A stretch of DNA of 64,000 nt, taken from Hymenobacter cavernae (GTDB lineage Bacteria > Bacteroidota > Bacteroidia > Cytophagales > Hymenobacteraceae). Every line of letters starts with the position of its first letter. Within the stretch, counting starts at the first letter, position 1. A program made the translations under genes and the position numbers. The notes below the pieces were generated by a model. The model saw only the letters and a list, made by a program, of their open reading frames with translations. It ran no database searches and was not told the DNA's origin. This document shows, piece after piece, positions 17,537-26,738 of the stretch. Location of the stretch: NCBI RefSeq assembly GCF_014641455.1, contig NZ_BMHT01000002.1, positions 766,605 through 830,604 of the forward strand, read 5' to 3'.

Positions 17537-18139
17537 ATGAAACGATTAGCGCTAGTCATGCCTTTTCTGCTCTTGGTTTTTAGTGCCCAAGCACAGTTTG
17601 GGATAAAAGCCGGCATCAACCAGGCCGTGTTGAACGGGGAGAACGTCAACGCCGATACCAAGTATAGCACCTCCTATCACGCGGGTATCTTCTACGAAGC
17701 CAACATCCTAGGTCCGCTCTCCATCCAGCCCGAACTGCTGTACTCGCTGAACAAGAGCAGCTGGAAAACGCAGTTCGAGAACTTCGATAACAAGCTGAAT
17801 TACTTCGCTGTGCCGGTGCTGGCCAAGGTGCGCGTCGGGCCTGTGTTTGTGGAGGCCGGGCCGCAATTTTCCTTCCTCTATAAAGCCGAGAAGGAGGGCA
17901 CTATGCAAACCGGCACTACCTACGCCGATATAAAGCGCAAAGCTACCGACGACTTCAAGCGCGGCGACTTCAGCCTCTGCGCCGGAGCCGGACTGAAGCT
18001 AGGTTATTTCCTGGTCGGAGCTAGGTTCAATGCGGGTATTAATAACATCAACGATGTGGACAACCTCAGCGGGGTGAACGACGCCCGGCTTAAGAACCGC
18101 GTGTTTCAGGGCTACGTCGCGTTGCAGCTAGGAAAGTAG
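17537..18139 (+). CDS. PorT-like outer-membrane beta-barrel protein, paralogue 1
   Basis: 200 residues. A signal peptide (MKRLALVMPFLLLVFSAQAQ) precedes FGIKAGINQAVLNG, the usual start of PorT/OMP_b-brl_2 proteins. Alternating hydrophobic strands follow, including LSIQPELLYS, FAVPVLAKVRVGPVFVEAGPQFSFL and a terminal strand ending YVALQLGK. It is predicted to form a small eight-strand-type barrel in the outer membrane. It is the first of three tandem paralogues (17537, 18246, 19095) that share the block LNVPVLA.../GPQ. Ligand unknown. Confidence 0.88.
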   Translation: MKRLALVMPFLLLVFSAQAQFGIKAGINQAVLNGENVNADTKYSTSYHAGIFYEANILGPLSIQPELLYSLNKSSWKTQFENFDNKLNYFAVPVLAKVRVGPVFVEAGPQFSFLYKAEKEGTMQTGTTYADIKRKATDDFKRGDFSLCAGAGLKLGYFLVGARFNAGINNINDVDNLSGVNDARLKNRVFQGYVALQLGK

Positions 18140-18245
18140 CAGTGGTAGCAGGCGCCAGAAGGTCCTCATGCAACCATTTGCGGCCAAGAGCAGCTCTAGG
18201 TGAAAAAGCGCCACGAAGACGCTTGTTTTTGCCTTTCTATTCTAT

Positions 18246-18902
18246 ATGAAACGAATCATTATTACCCTCACTGGTCTGCTGCTTACAGGTGCTGCCCAGG
18301 CGCAGATGGGTATCCGGGTGGGCGCTAATGCCGCCACCGTCTCGGCCAAAACCGATGACGAGTTCCAGCACGCTGAAGCAGATAGTCGGCTAGGCTATCA
18401 GGTGGGCGTATTCTATCAGCAGAAGCTGACGAAGCGAATTTCGTTGGTGCCGGAAGTGCAGTTTAGCCGGCAGCGTACGCGCCTTCGCATAGAAGAGTCG
18501 GGCATTGCGGATGGTGGCTACGAGGCCAATTACCGTCTGCGGTTAAGCTACCTGAATGTGCCCGTGCTGGCGCGTGCATCTTTCGGCCGTTTCTATGTGG
18601 AAGCTGGCCCTCAGGTTGGCTTGCTGCTAGCTGCTCACGAGAAAGGAAATGCCACGTACGGAACCATCGCAGGTACGCACGAAGCTTACTTCAATCGCCC
18701 TGCTACCGATGGCTACCATAAGCTTGACGTTGGCTTATGCAGTGGGGCTGGCGTGCAGCTGCCGGCTGGTTTTGGCCTAAGTGTGCGCTCCTACACGGGC
18801 TTACGCTCTATCACCGATAAGCCCCAGAACGTGAACTACTATGGAAAGCTCCGCAACCAGGTGGTGCAGGCTTCGCTTAGCTACCAGTTCAGTTCGCTAT
18901 AA
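18246..18902 (+). CDS. PorT-like outer-membrane beta-barrel protein, paralogue 2
   Basis: 218 residues with a signal peptide (MKRIIITLTGLLLTGAAQAQ) and the family start MGIRVGANAATVS. The block YLNVPVLARASFGRFYVEAGPQVGLLL matches its neighbours, and the C-terminus is a terminal barrel strand (VVQASLSYQFSSL). A 106-base gap to paralogue 1 contains no clear terminator, so the two may be co-transcribed; a strong terminator follows this gene. Confidence 0.87.
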   Translation: MKRIIITLTGLLLTGAAQAQMGIRVGANAATVSAKTDDEFQHAEADSRLGYQVGVFYQQKLTKRISLVPEVQFSRQRTRLRIEESGIADGGYEANYRLRLSYLNVPVLARASFGRFYVEAGPQVGLLLAAHEKGNATYGTIAGTHEAYFNRPATDGYHKLDVGLCSGAGVQLPAGFGLSVRSYTGLRSITDKPQNVNYYGKLRNQVVQASLSYQFSSL

Positions 18903-18971
18903 GCTGCTTACAAACAACGATTTAACAAAAAAAGCACGGTCTCTCCAATAAGTCATGTAAGAGGGTGCAAC

Positions 18972-19005
18972 GCCCTAGGTCCTGTTATGGGCCTAGGGCT
19001 TTTTG
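18972..19005 (+). terminator. Rho-independent terminator between barrel paralogues 2 and 3
   Basis: GCCCTAGGTCC pairs with GGGCCTAGGGC (one G-T pair) around TGTTAT, followed by TTTTT. Both arms contain CCTAGG. Confidence 0.85.
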
Positions 19006-19094
19006 TTGATGAAAGAACTGTGGTATGATACAAGAGCACTAGCGGCTATTACCTTTGCGAACATTTATATATAAAATTTAAAGATAGTTTGTTG

Positions 19095-19757
19095 ATGAAA
19101 GCGTTCTTTCCCCTCGCTTTGCTTAGTGCCATCACGCTGAGTACGCATGCCGTACAAGCGCAATCAACCACCAGCTTTGGCATCAAAGCGGGCCTGACCC
19201 AAGCCGTCCTCGACGGGACCATCAATCAGGACACGGAGTACAAAGCTGGGTTTCATGCCGGGGTGTTTCTGCGCTGGCGGCCGTCGGCGCATTTTGCCCT
19301 TCAACCCGAACTCACGTATTCGCAGCAAGGCTCGAAGAACACCTTTCCGCTTCAATATGTGGACCTGAAAAGCAAGACCAAACTCACGTACCTGAATGTG
19401 CCGGTGCTGGCCAAGATCTACCTGGGTAACGTGTTCAACATCCAGGTTGGGCCGCAGTTCGGCGTACGCTTGTCCGCACGCGAAGCGGGTCAGATAAGCT
19501 ACACGTCGTCCAGCAGCGGCTCCTCGTACCAAACGGCGGATGTCGAGACGACGAAAGACTACAAAAGCGACGTAGGCGTGAGCGGTGGCCTAGGTATTGA
19601 TTTGAAAAACGGGTTTGTCGCGGCGGTTCGGCTAAACTATGGCCTCACGGATATCGACAACAACAGCCAGACGAAGGCTGCGCGTAAGTATTTCGAGGAC
19701 ATGGGCGGGCTGCACAACCGGGCATTCGAGTTTTCGGTAGGCTACGCTTTCCAGTAA
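19095..19757 (+). CDS. PorT-like outer-membrane beta-barrel protein, paralogue 3
   Basis: 220 residues from the ATG at 19095; a TTG two codons earlier is an alternative. Signal peptide MKAFFPLALLSAITLSTHAVQAQ, then FGIKAGLTQAVLDGTINQDTEYKAGFHAGVF, close to paralogue 1. The shared block YLNVPVLAKIYLGNVFNIQVGPQFGV and a terminal strand (AFEFSVGYAFQ) are present. TACCTTTG at 19050 resembles the Bacteroidota -7 element, but I could not find a matching -33 TTG. It stands alone between two terminators. Confidence 0.87.
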   Translation: MKAFFPLALLSAITLSTHAVQAQSTTSFGIKAGLTQAVLDGTINQDTEYKAGFHAGVFLRWRPSAHFALQPELTYSQQGSKNTFPLQYVDLKSKTKLTYLNVPVLAKIYLGNVFNIQVGPQFGVRLSAREAGQISYTSSSSGSSYQTADVETTKDYKSDVGVSGGLGIDLKNGFVAAVRLNYGLTDIDNNSQTKAARKYFEDMGGLHNRAFEFSVGYAFQ

Positions 19758-19770
19758 ACAACGTGAGCAC

Positions 19771-19816
19771 TTCAACAAAAAGGCCGGTAGCACATGCTAC
19801 CGGCCTTTTTGTTGAA
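19771..19816. terminator. Bidirectional terminator between convergent genes
   Basis: Near-perfect palindrome TTCAACAAAAAGGCCGGTAGCA / TGCTACCGGCCTTTTTGTTGAA. A-run on the left and T-run on the right allow termination of both the barrel gene (+) and the TldE gene (-). Confidence 0.92.
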
Positions 19817-19830
19817 ATGAAAACCTAGGT

Positions 19831-21156
19831 TTACACCGCGTCCGACAAACTGGTGAAGGTGAAATCCCGAATCTTCAGCGGCGGCACCAGGTTGCCACCT
19901 AGGCGCTGCGGCTTGCCAATGGCCTCGATGTTATTGAGCATAATAACGGGCGACTCGTTGAAGCGGAAGTTCTTCACCGGGTGCTTGATCTTGCCGTTCT
20001 CGATGTAGAACGTACCGTCGCGCGTCAGGCCCGTTACCAGCAACGACTGTGGGTCTACGTCGCGGATGTACCACAGGCGTGTCACCAGAATGCCTTTCGC
20101 CGTGCCTTTGATCAGGTCGGCCGTAGTCTGGGTGCCGCCGGTCATGATGAAGTTGTTGGGGAAAGCCGTGGCGGCCACCTTGTTTTTCTCGGCCCAGAAG
20201 CGCGAGTAGTACAGGTTCTTGAGCACGCCTTTCTCAATCCACGTCATCTTTTTGGCGGGCAATCCGTCGCCGTCGAACACGTTGCTCGGCACTTCCGGGT
20301 TCAGCGGGTCGGAGTAGATCGTCACACGCTCATCGAACAGCTTCTGACCTAGCTTGTTGCCGCCGCCTTTCTTGCTCAGGAAGCTGCGGCCTTCGTCGGC
20401 TTCGCGGGCACCTAGCTCGTAGAACAGGCGATTGAGCAAGCCTTCATCCGACACCAGCGCGGCCGGCTCCAGAATGACGGTGTACTTGCCTGGCTCCATT
20501 GCCTGCGCATTGACGGAGCCTGCGGCTTTATCGGCGGCAATTTTGGTAATGGCCTTTGCGTCAAACTTCGATACGTCGGTGAAATCGGCTACGGCATAGC
20601 CCGAGCCTTTGCCGTCGGCTGTGCGCACCGTCACCGAAAAGTCGAGGTTCGTGCCTTGCTGATAGGCTTCCAGACCTTTGCTGTTGCGCAGGGCCGTGAA
20701 CGTAGCGCCGTCTTCCAGGTAGCCCGCCGCCGTGAGGCTGCGCGACTGGCACGCCGCAATACTATCACCGGCCACCTGCGCCCGAAAATCGGGCGTGATG
20801 CTGGCCGTGCTTTGGGCAAAGGAAACTGGCGTAAGATACTGCTGCGGACCTAGCAGCGGCACATACTCCGGGTCTTCGGGAGCTAGCTTGGCAATTTCCT
20901 CGGCACGCTGCACGCAACGGCGCAGCGTGTCGTCGTCGAACTGATTGCACGTAGCCACGCCGGCCCGCTTGCCAAAGCGCGACTCCACTACCAGTGACAC
21001 ATTATCGGAAGCGCCGGCCGTGCTGACGTTGTTGCGTGCGTAGCGAATGTTGCCGCGCATGCGGCCGTTCAGCGTGGCCGAGCACTCATCGGCTTTGCTG
21101 AAGCTGATGACCTTTTTAAGAATATTCTGCGCTTCGTCTTTGGAGAGAATAGCCAT
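19831..21156 (-). CDS. TldE/PmbA-like protein, copy 1
   Basis: 441 residues, U62-peptidase-related. It carries the TldE/PmbA features (ILSKDEAQNILKKVISFSKADEC at the N-terminus, GTFYIENGKIKHPVKNFRFNES near the C-terminus) and lacks the HExxxH zinc motif, as expected for the non-catalytic partner of the TldD/TldE heterodimer. In other bacteria this protease processes microcin and CcdA-type peptides. No signal peptide is visible, although the partner TldD has a twin-arginine-type leader. It is closely similar to the copy at 22988-24322, marking a tandem duplication. Confidence 0.9.
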   Translation of the reverse strand: MAILSKDEAQNILKKVISFSKADECSATLNGRMRGNIRYARNNVSTAGASDNVSLVVESRFGKRAGVATCNQFDDDTLRRCVQRAEEIAKLAPEDPEYVPLLGPQQYLTPVSFAQSTASITPDFRAQVAGDSIAACQSRSLTAAGYLEDGATFTALRNSKGLEAYQQGTNLDFSVTVRTADGKGSGYAVADFTDVSKFDAKAITKIAADKAAGSVNAQAMEPGKYTVILEPAALVSDEGLLNRLFYELGAREADEGRSFLSKKGGGNKLGQKLFDERVTIYSDPLNPEVPSNVFDGDGLPAKKMTWIEKGVLKNLYYSRFWAEKNKVAATAFPNNFIMTGGTQTTADLIKGTAKGILVTRLWYIRDVDPQSLLVTGLTRDGTFYIENGKIKHPVKNFRFNESPVIMLNNIEAIGKPQRLGGNLVPPLKIRDFTFTSLSDAV

Positions 21157-21166
21157 GGTTCTTTTG

Positions 21167-21253
21167 AGCTGTAGCTGCTGGCTGTTAGCTGTTAGCTTTC
21201 GTTCTGAAGGTCAGCTAAAAAAAGCTAACAGCCAGCAGCTAAGAGCTAACAAC
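21167..21253. repeat. Inverted repeat, family AGCTGTTAGCTG, between TldD1 and TldE1
   Basis: GCTGCTGGCTGTTAGCT on the left pairs with AGCTAACAGCCAGCAGC on the right, with TTTCGTTCTGAAGGTCAGC in the loop. Same family as 16558 and 24335. Confidence 0.85.
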
Positions 21254-22909
21254 TTATCCAATCTTGCGGGCCGTGTTAATCACGTTCACGCCGTTGAAGC
21301 GCGTGGTGGCCGAGCCGTGGCTTACCGCCGAGCTTTGGGCTGGCTGACCCTTGCCGTCGTTGAAGAAGCCCGCGAAACGGTAATCCGATGCGTCGCAAGT
21401 AGCGGCGCAGCTGTTCCAGAACTCCTGCGTGTTCGCCTGGTACGCCACATCTTCCAGCATGCCCGTGATTTTGCCTTTCTCGATGGCGTAGAACACCTGC
21501 CCGCCAAACTGGAAGTTATAGCGCTGCTGGTCGATGGAGAAGGAGCCGTTGCCGGCAATGTAGATGCCTTTGTCAACGCCTTTTACTAACTCATCAACGG
21601 AGAGCTTGTCCTTGCCGGGCTGCAAGCTCACGTTGGGCATGCGCTGGAACTGCACATCCTGCCACGACTGCGAGTAGCAGCAGCCATCCGATTCGTTCTG
21701 GCCTACCATGCCCGCCTGGTCGCGGATCTTCTCATAGTTCACCAGAATGCCTTCCTTGATCAAATCCCACTGCTTGGTTTTCACGCCTTCGTCGTCGTAG
21801 CCCACAGCGCCGAGTGAGCCGGGTTGCAGCTTGTCGGCCACGATATTCACCTGCTTCGAGCCGTACTGGAACTTGCCGCTCTTCCACTTATCCAAGGTGG
21901 CGAAGCTCGTGCCTGCATAGTTGGCCTCGTAGCCCAGCACGCGGTCGAGCTCCAGCGGGTGACCCACGCTTTCGTGAATCGTGAGACCTAGGTGGTGCGG
22001 GTCGAGCACGAGGTCGTATTTGCCCGGCACCACCGACTTGGCATTGATCTTCAGCTTGGCTTGCTTGGCAGCGGCGGCGGCATCCTCCAGCATGTCGTAG
22101 CTCATCTTGTAGCCCGTGATGTCGGAACCAGCGGGGCCGGCTACTTTGTCGGCAGCTTTGGGCGTGAGGTACTCGTACCCTAGGCCCATCGGTGAGCTGA
22201 GCGACTGGCGCGAGCGGAACTTGCCCGAAGCGCGGTCGACCACCGTCACCCCGAACGTAGGGTAGATGCGATGCACATCCTGGTCGATGTAGGAGCCGTC
22301 GGTGCTGGCAAAGTACTTCTGCTCATTCACTTGGAACAAGGCCGAGTTCACGAAGCTAGCTCCGTTGTCCAGCGCCTTGGCGTTGGCCGCCAGTAGCAGC
22401 TCTACTTTCTGCGCAATCGGCACCTCAAAAGCGTTCTGCTGAATCGGCGTTTTCCAGCTCACTTCGCCGTAACCTTTCTGGGGAGCGAGCTGCACTTTCT
22501 CTTTCTGCACTTTCGAGTTGGCCTTGGCAATGCCGACAGCCGTTTGGGCGGCCTTGGCGGCTCCGGCTTCCGTCACGTCGTTGGTTGCGGCGAAACCCCA
22601 GGTGCCGTTGGAAATCACGCGCACCCCGATGCCGTAGCTCTCGGTGTTGGCAATGTTCTGCACCTGCTTCTCGCGGGTAAAAATGCCCTGGTTGAGGTAG
22701 CGACCAATGCGCACATCGGCGTAGCTAGCCCCGGCCGACTTGGCCGCGTTCAGGGCCGCGTCGGCCATGCGTTTTTTTACGGCAGTGTCTACCTGGTCGA
22801 GCAGCTGCGCCGGGTCCACTGAGTTGCCCAGACCGAAGCCCGGAATGCTTGGCAGGAACAAGGCGCCAGCCGCTAAGCTGGTTAAGCCTACAAAGTCACG
22901 TCTTTTCAA
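21254..22909 (-). CDS. TldD-like zinc metallopeptidase with Tat-type leader, copy 1
   Basis: 551 residues from the TTG at 22909. The frame is open to 22987, but the paralogue at 24433 starts at the equivalent TTG, so this start is chosen. The N-terminus KRRDFVGLTSLAAGALFLPS is a twin-arginine-type export signal. HESVGH (nt about 21957-21974) is the HExxxH zinc motif of catalytic TldD subunits. A later Cys-rich block (GCCYSQSWQDVQF) and the C-terminal FNGVNVINTARKIG are shared with copy 2. It is probably the catalytic partner of the TldE encoded just downstream. Confidence 0.9.
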   Translation of the reverse strand: MKRRDFVGLTSLAAGALFLPSIPGFGLGNSVDPAQLLDQVDTAVKKRMADAALNAAKSAGASYADVRIGRYLNQGIFTREKQVQNIANTESYGIGVRVISNGTWGFAATNDVTEAGAAKAAQTAVGIAKANSKVQKEKVQLAPQKGYGEVSWKTPIQQNAFEVPIAQKVELLLAANAKALDNGASFVNSALFQVNEQKYFASTDGSYIDQDVHRIYPTFGVTVVDRASGKFRSRQSLSSPMGLGYEYLTPKAADKVAGPAGSDITGYKMSYDMLEDAAAAAKQAKLKINAKSVVPGKYDLVLDPHHLGLTIHESVGHPLELDRVLGYEANYAGTSFATLDKWKSGKFQYGSKQVNIVADKLQPGSLGAVGYDDEGVKTKQWDLIKEGILVNYEKIRDQAGMVGQNESDGCCYSQSWQDVQFQRMPNVSLQPGKDKLSVDELVKGVDKGIYIAGNGSFSIDQQRYNFQFGGQVFYAIEKGKITGMLEDVAYQANTQEFWNSCAATCDASDYRFAGFFNDGKGQPAQSSAVSHGSATTRFNGVNVINTARKIG

Positions 22910-22987
22910 AGGAGTAGAATTTTGATATGCCCGAGTAAAATGATGGTGTAAGTACAAATAGCGCGGAGCACTACCCCGCGCTACCAA

Positions 22988-24322
22988 CTACACGGCGTCC
23001 GACAGACTGGTGAAGGTGAAATCCCGAATCTTCAGCGGCGGCACCAGGTTGCCGGCCAGGCGCACGGGCTTACCAATGGCTTCCAGGTTGTTGAGCATAA
23101 TAACAGGCGACTCGTTGAAGCGGAAGTTCTTGACCGGGTGCTTGATCTTGCCGTTCTCGATGTAGAACGTACCGTCGCGCGTCAGGCCTGTAAATAATAG
23201 TGTTTGTGGGTCAACGGGGCGGATGTACCACAGGCGCGTGACCAGAATACCTTTCTGCGTGCCTTTGATCAGGTCGGCCGTGGTCTGGGTGCCGCCTTCC
23301 ATAATCCAGCCACCGGGCCGCGGGATATCCGGAATGTTGCCTTTTTGCGCCCAGAAACGCGTGCTGTACAAGTTCTTAACTACTCCTTTTTCAATCCAGG
23401 TCACCTTCTTCTGCGGGCGGCCATCGGGCGAGAATGTCAGGTCGGGGATTTCGGCGTGCGTGGGGTCGGAGTAGATGGTCACGCGCTCATCGAACATCTT
23501 CTCGCCCTTGCGATTCCCGCCACCTTTCTTGCTCAGAAACGAGCGGCCTTCATCGGCATTGCGGGCGTCGAAGGCGTTCATCAGGGCACCTAGCAACGAA
23601 GCATCCGTGTTGGCAACCAGCGCGGCCGGCTCCAGAATCACGGTGTATTTGCCCGGCTCCATGGCCTTAGCCCCCACCGAGCCGGTGGCTTTGTCGGCCG
23701 CAATCTGGGTCAGAATCTTGGCATCGAACTTCGAAATATCGTTGAAGTCGGCCGTGGCGTAGCCCGAGCCGGTGCCTTCCTTGGTGCGCACCGTCACGGA
23801 GTACGAAAGGCCTGTTACCTGCTGATAAGCCTCAAGTCCTTTGTTGTTGCGCTTGGCAATGAAGCCAGCGGAGTCTTCCAGGAAGCCCGCGGAGTCCAGC
23901 TTTTTCGTGTCGCAGAGCTGCATGCTGGCGGCCGTCTGCTGGGCGCGGTAGTCGGGCGTGATGTTAGCCGTGCTCTGTGCAAAAGACGCGGGTGCAGTCA
24001 GGTATTGCTGCGGTCCGAGCAGGGGCACGTACTCCGGACTTTCGGGGGCTAGCTTCGCGATTTCTTCGGCGCGCTGCACGCAGCGGCGCAGGGTGGCGTC
24101 GTCGAACTGGTTGCAGGTGGCGACACCCGAGCGTTTGCCAAACCGCGACTCCACAGCCAGCGACACGTTGTCGACGGCGCCCGCGGTGGAGATGGTGTTG
24201 CGTGCCGAGCGAACGTTGCCGCCGATTTCGCCATTGAGCGTGGCCTCGCACTCGTCGGCCGTACTGAAGCTAAGCACCTTCTTCAGGATGGTCTGCGCTT
24301 CGTCTTTGGAAAGAATTGCCAT
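22988..24322 (-). CDS. TldE/PmbA-like protein, copy 2
   Basis: 444 residues, aligned nearly end to end with copy 1 by eye (same start MAILSKDEAQ and identical C-terminal block through PLKIRDFTFTSLSDAV). HExxxH is absent. The main differences are a short insert near residue 255 (NTDASLLGALMNAFDARNADEG against LFYELGAREADEG) and changes around residue 340 (FWAQKGNIPDIPRPGG). It lies 78 bases upstream of TldD copy 1 with no hairpin between, so all four genes may be one transcript. Confidence 0.9.
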   Translation of the reverse strand: MAILSKDEAQTILKKVLSFSTADECEATLNGEIGGNVRSARNTISTAGAVDNVSLAVESRFGKRSGVATCNQFDDATLRRCVQRAEEIAKLAPESPEYVPLLGPQQYLTAPASFAQSTANITPDYRAQQTAASMQLCDTKKLDSAGFLEDSAGFIAKRNNKGLEAYQQVTGLSYSVTVRTKEGTGSGYATADFNDISKFDAKILTQIAADKATGSVGAKAMEPGKYTVILEPAALVANTDASLLGALMNAFDARNADEGRSFLSKKGGGNRKGEKMFDERVTIYSDPTHAEIPDLTFSPDGRPQKKVTWIEKGVVKNLYSTRFWAQKGNIPDIPRPGGWIMEGGTQTTADLIKGTQKGILVTRLWYIRPVDPQTLLFTGLTRDGTFYIENGKIKHPVKNFRFNESPVIMLNNLEAIGKPVRLAGNLVPPLKIRDFTFTSLSDAV

Positions 24323-24334
24323 GTATGTTTTTGT

Positions 24335-24428
24335 AAGGAGCTGTTAGCTGATGGCTATTAACTCTTTGCTTTCGTTCTGAAAGTCAGCTTAAAAAGCCAA
24401 CAGCCAGCAGCTAAGAGCTAACAGCTAA
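24335..24428. repeat. Inverted repeat, family AGCTGTTAGCTG, between TldD2 and TldE2
   Basis: AGCTGTTAGCTGATGGCT on the left and AGCCAACAGCCAGCAGCT on the right, with GCTTTCGTTCTGAAAGTCAGC in the centre. The same position in the other TldD/TldE pair holds its relative at 21167, so it may have been copied with the genes. Confidence 0.85.
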
Positions 24429-24432
24429 GAAG

Positions 24433-26085
24433 TTACCCAATCTTGCGGGCGGTGTTAATCACGTTCACGCCGTTGAAGCGCGTGGTGGCCGAGCCGTGGC
24501 TCACGGCCGATACCTGCGAAGGCTGGCCTTTGCCGTCGAAGAAGGAGCCGAACATGCGGTAGTCCGACCGGTCGCAGATGGCGGCGCAGCTGTTCCAGAA
24601 CTCCTGCGTGTTGGCCTGGTAGGCTACGTCTTCGATCATGCCGGCAATCTTGCCTTTCTCGATGGCGTAGAACACGGTGCCGCCAAACTGGAAGTTATAC
24701 CGTTGCTGATCAATAGAATAAGAGCCGCGCCCGGCGATGTAAACGCCTTTGTCCACGTTCTTGATCATGTCGTCCACGCTCATCTTGGCCGTGCCGGGTT
24801 GCAGGCTCACGTTGGCCATGCGCTGAAACTGCACATCCTGCCACGATTGAGCATAGCAGCAGCCATCGGAGTGGTCTTGCCCTACGATGCCGGCCTGGTC
24901 GCGAATCTTCTGGTAGTCAACGAGCACGCCGTTCTTGATCAGGTCCCACTGGCCGGTCTTCACGCCTTCATCGTCGTAGCCCACGGCACCTAGGGAGCCG
25001 GGCTGCGTCTTGTCGGCCACAATGTTCACCAGCTTCGAGCCGTACTGGAAGTTCTTCGTTTTCCACTTATCGAGGGTGGCGAAGCTGGTACCGGCGTAGT
25101 TGGCCTCGTAGCCCAGCACGCGGTCAAGCTCGGTGGCGTGGCCGATGCTTTCGTGAATCGTCAGACCTAGGTGGTTGGGGTCGAGCACCAAATCGTACTT
25201 GCCTGGCACCACCGACTTAGCCGTGATTTTCTCCTTGGCTTGCTTGGCGGCCAACGTGGCATCAGCCAGGATGTCGTAGCTATTGCGGTAGCCGATCAGG
25301 CCAGTACCCGCGGGGCCCGCAACCTGATCAACGGCCTTCGGCGTGAGATACTCGTAACCTAGGCCCATCGGCGAGCTGAGCGCGTCACGCGAGCGGAACT
25401 TGCCCGTGGCCCGGTCGACCACCGAAACGGTGAAGGTTGGCCAAATGCGGTGAATGTCCTGATCAATATAGGAGCCGTCGGTGCTGGCAAAGTACTTCTG
25501 CTCGTTGATCTGGAATAGCGACGAGTTCACGAAGCTAGCTCCGTTGTCCAGCGCTTTAGCGTTGGCGGCCAGCAGCAATTCTACTTTCTGCGCAATGGGC
25601 ACCTCAAAAGCGTTCTGCTGAATCGGCGTTTTCCAGCTCACTTCGCCGTAACCTTTCTGGGGAGCGAGCTGCACTTGCTCTTTCTGCACTTTCGAGTTGG
25701 CTTTGGCAATCTGCACGGCCAGCTGCGCGGCTTTCGCGAGGCCGGCTTCCGTGACGGAATTGGTGGCCGCGAAGCCCCAGGTGCCGTTGGCAATTACGCG
25801 CACACCGGCGCCGTAGCTCTCGCCGCTGGCAATGTTCTGCACCTGCTTCTCGCGGGTGAAAACACTCTGGTTGAGGTAGCGGCCGATGCGCACATCAGCA
25901 TACGTAGCACCAGCCGACTTGGCCGCGTTCAGGGCCGCGTCGGCCATGCGTTTTTTCACGGCCGGGTCCACCTGCTCCAGCAGGCGCTCCGGGTCGACCA
26001 ACGAGCCCCCAAACCCGGGAATACTCGGCAGGAACAACGCTCCGGCCGCCAGGCTGGTCAGGCCCACAAATTCACGTCTTTTCAA
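24433..26085 (-). CDS. TldD-like zinc metallopeptidase with Tat-type leader, copy 2
   Basis: 550 residues from a TTG at 26085. The leader KRREFVGLTSLAAGALFLPS carries the twin-arginine pattern. HESIGH is the HExxxH zinc motif. The sequence is closely similar to copy 1 throughout, including the Cys-rich block (GCCYAQSWQDVQF). It heads the four-gene TldD-TldE-TldD-TldE array. Tat export of a TldD with a partner lacking a leader implies either co-export of the pair or that the leader is only a membrane anchor; the sequence does not decide this. Confidence 0.9.
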   Translation of the reverse strand: MKRREFVGLTSLAAGALFLPSIPGFGGSLVDPERLLEQVDPAVKKRMADAALNAAKSAGATYADVRIGRYLNQSVFTREKQVQNIASGESYGAGVRVIANGTWGFAATNSVTEAGLAKAAQLAVQIAKANSKVQKEQVQLAPQKGYGEVSWKTPIQQNAFEVPIAQKVELLLAANAKALDNGASFVNSSLFQINEQKYFASTDGSYIDQDIHRIWPTFTVSVVDRATGKFRSRDALSSPMGLGYEYLTPKAVDQVAGPAGTGLIGYRNSYDILADATLAAKQAKEKITAKSVVPGKYDLVLDPNHLGLTIHESIGHATELDRVLGYEANYAGTSFATLDKWKTKNFQYGSKLVNIVADKTQPGSLGAVGYDDEGVKTGQWDLIKNGVLVDYQKIRDQAGIVGQDHSDGCCYAQSWQDVQFQRMANVSLQPGTAKMSVDDMIKNVDKGVYIAGRGSYSIDQQRYNFQFGGTVFYAIEKGKIAGMIEDVAYQANTQEFWNSCAAICDRSDYRMFGSFFDGKGQPSQVSAVSHGSATTRFNGVNVINTARKIG

Positions 26086-26506
26086 AGCAATTCAGGTTTT
26101 GGAGATGGAATAGAAGCGTAGTTTAGGCAGAATTGCGGAAAACTCAAGCCAAGAGACGCGGCCTGTGAATTAGGGCTGCATTGGAAGAGAAACACCTTGA
26201 AAAAGGAAATGACGCCTGTAAATAAAGGCCTAGTTTCTCAATTCCACAGGGTTTGTGCTGAGTTGCCCTAGCTCCAAGAGCGCAGAGGCACATGCCCGCA
26301 CGGCTTCCAACCTAGGTAGACTACTGCGGGCTAAGCTAAAAAGAACTGCTCGATAGCACAACCTAGGTTCGCTACGCGCTGGCTGGTCAGGCACGCTTTT
26401 TGGATTTGCCGAATCTAGGTTCTTGGCTCTTAGAAAATTAGTTTATTCCAAAAAAACGATAAGCGCCGCTTGTGGCTGAGTCTATTAGATTAATGATACT
26501 ACTTGT
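26086..26506. other. Intergenic region with clustered CCTAGG sites
   Basis: A 420-base gap between divergent units. I see no reading frame of interest on either strand. It holds AACCTAGGT at 26308 and 26359 and a related TCTAGGTTC at about 26413, all within 110 bases, and an AT-rich stretch at 26430-26500 that may be the promoter for the small secreted protein. Confidence 0.4.
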
Positions 26507-26674
26507 ATGAAAAAAAGAGGCTGGAAGCTCGTTGGGCGCTTCTTAGTCTTTGCTGTACTAGGCTTGAGAGTAGATTGTGGGTTCGCTCAAGGTATTTGTA
26601 ATCAATTTATTGCCGATAGGATAATCCAGATTCGGGTAGAGCGCCAGCAGCTGCTTGCTACGGATATAATCTAA
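26507..26674 (+). CDS. Tiny secreted protein, hypothetical
   Basis: 55 residues from an ATG at 26507 to TAA at 26674. It begins MKKRGWKLVGRFLVFAVLGL, with Ala-Gln (GFAQG) near residue 28, a plausible signal peptide and cleavage site. The mature part of about 27 residues (ICNQFIADRIIQIRVERQQL) is charged and has one Cys. Immediately downstream is a T9SS serine hydrolase on the same strand. No family recognised; the signal-like start is the main evidence. Confidence 0.45.
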   Translation: MKKRGWKLVGRFLVFAVLGLRVDCGFAQGICNQFIADRIIQIRVERQQLLATDII

Positions 26675-26738
26675 TAAAACTATTTCTCTAACAGAGGTAC
26701 AGGCAGCGCCGCTGCCCGTACCTGATTATTACCTCTAT

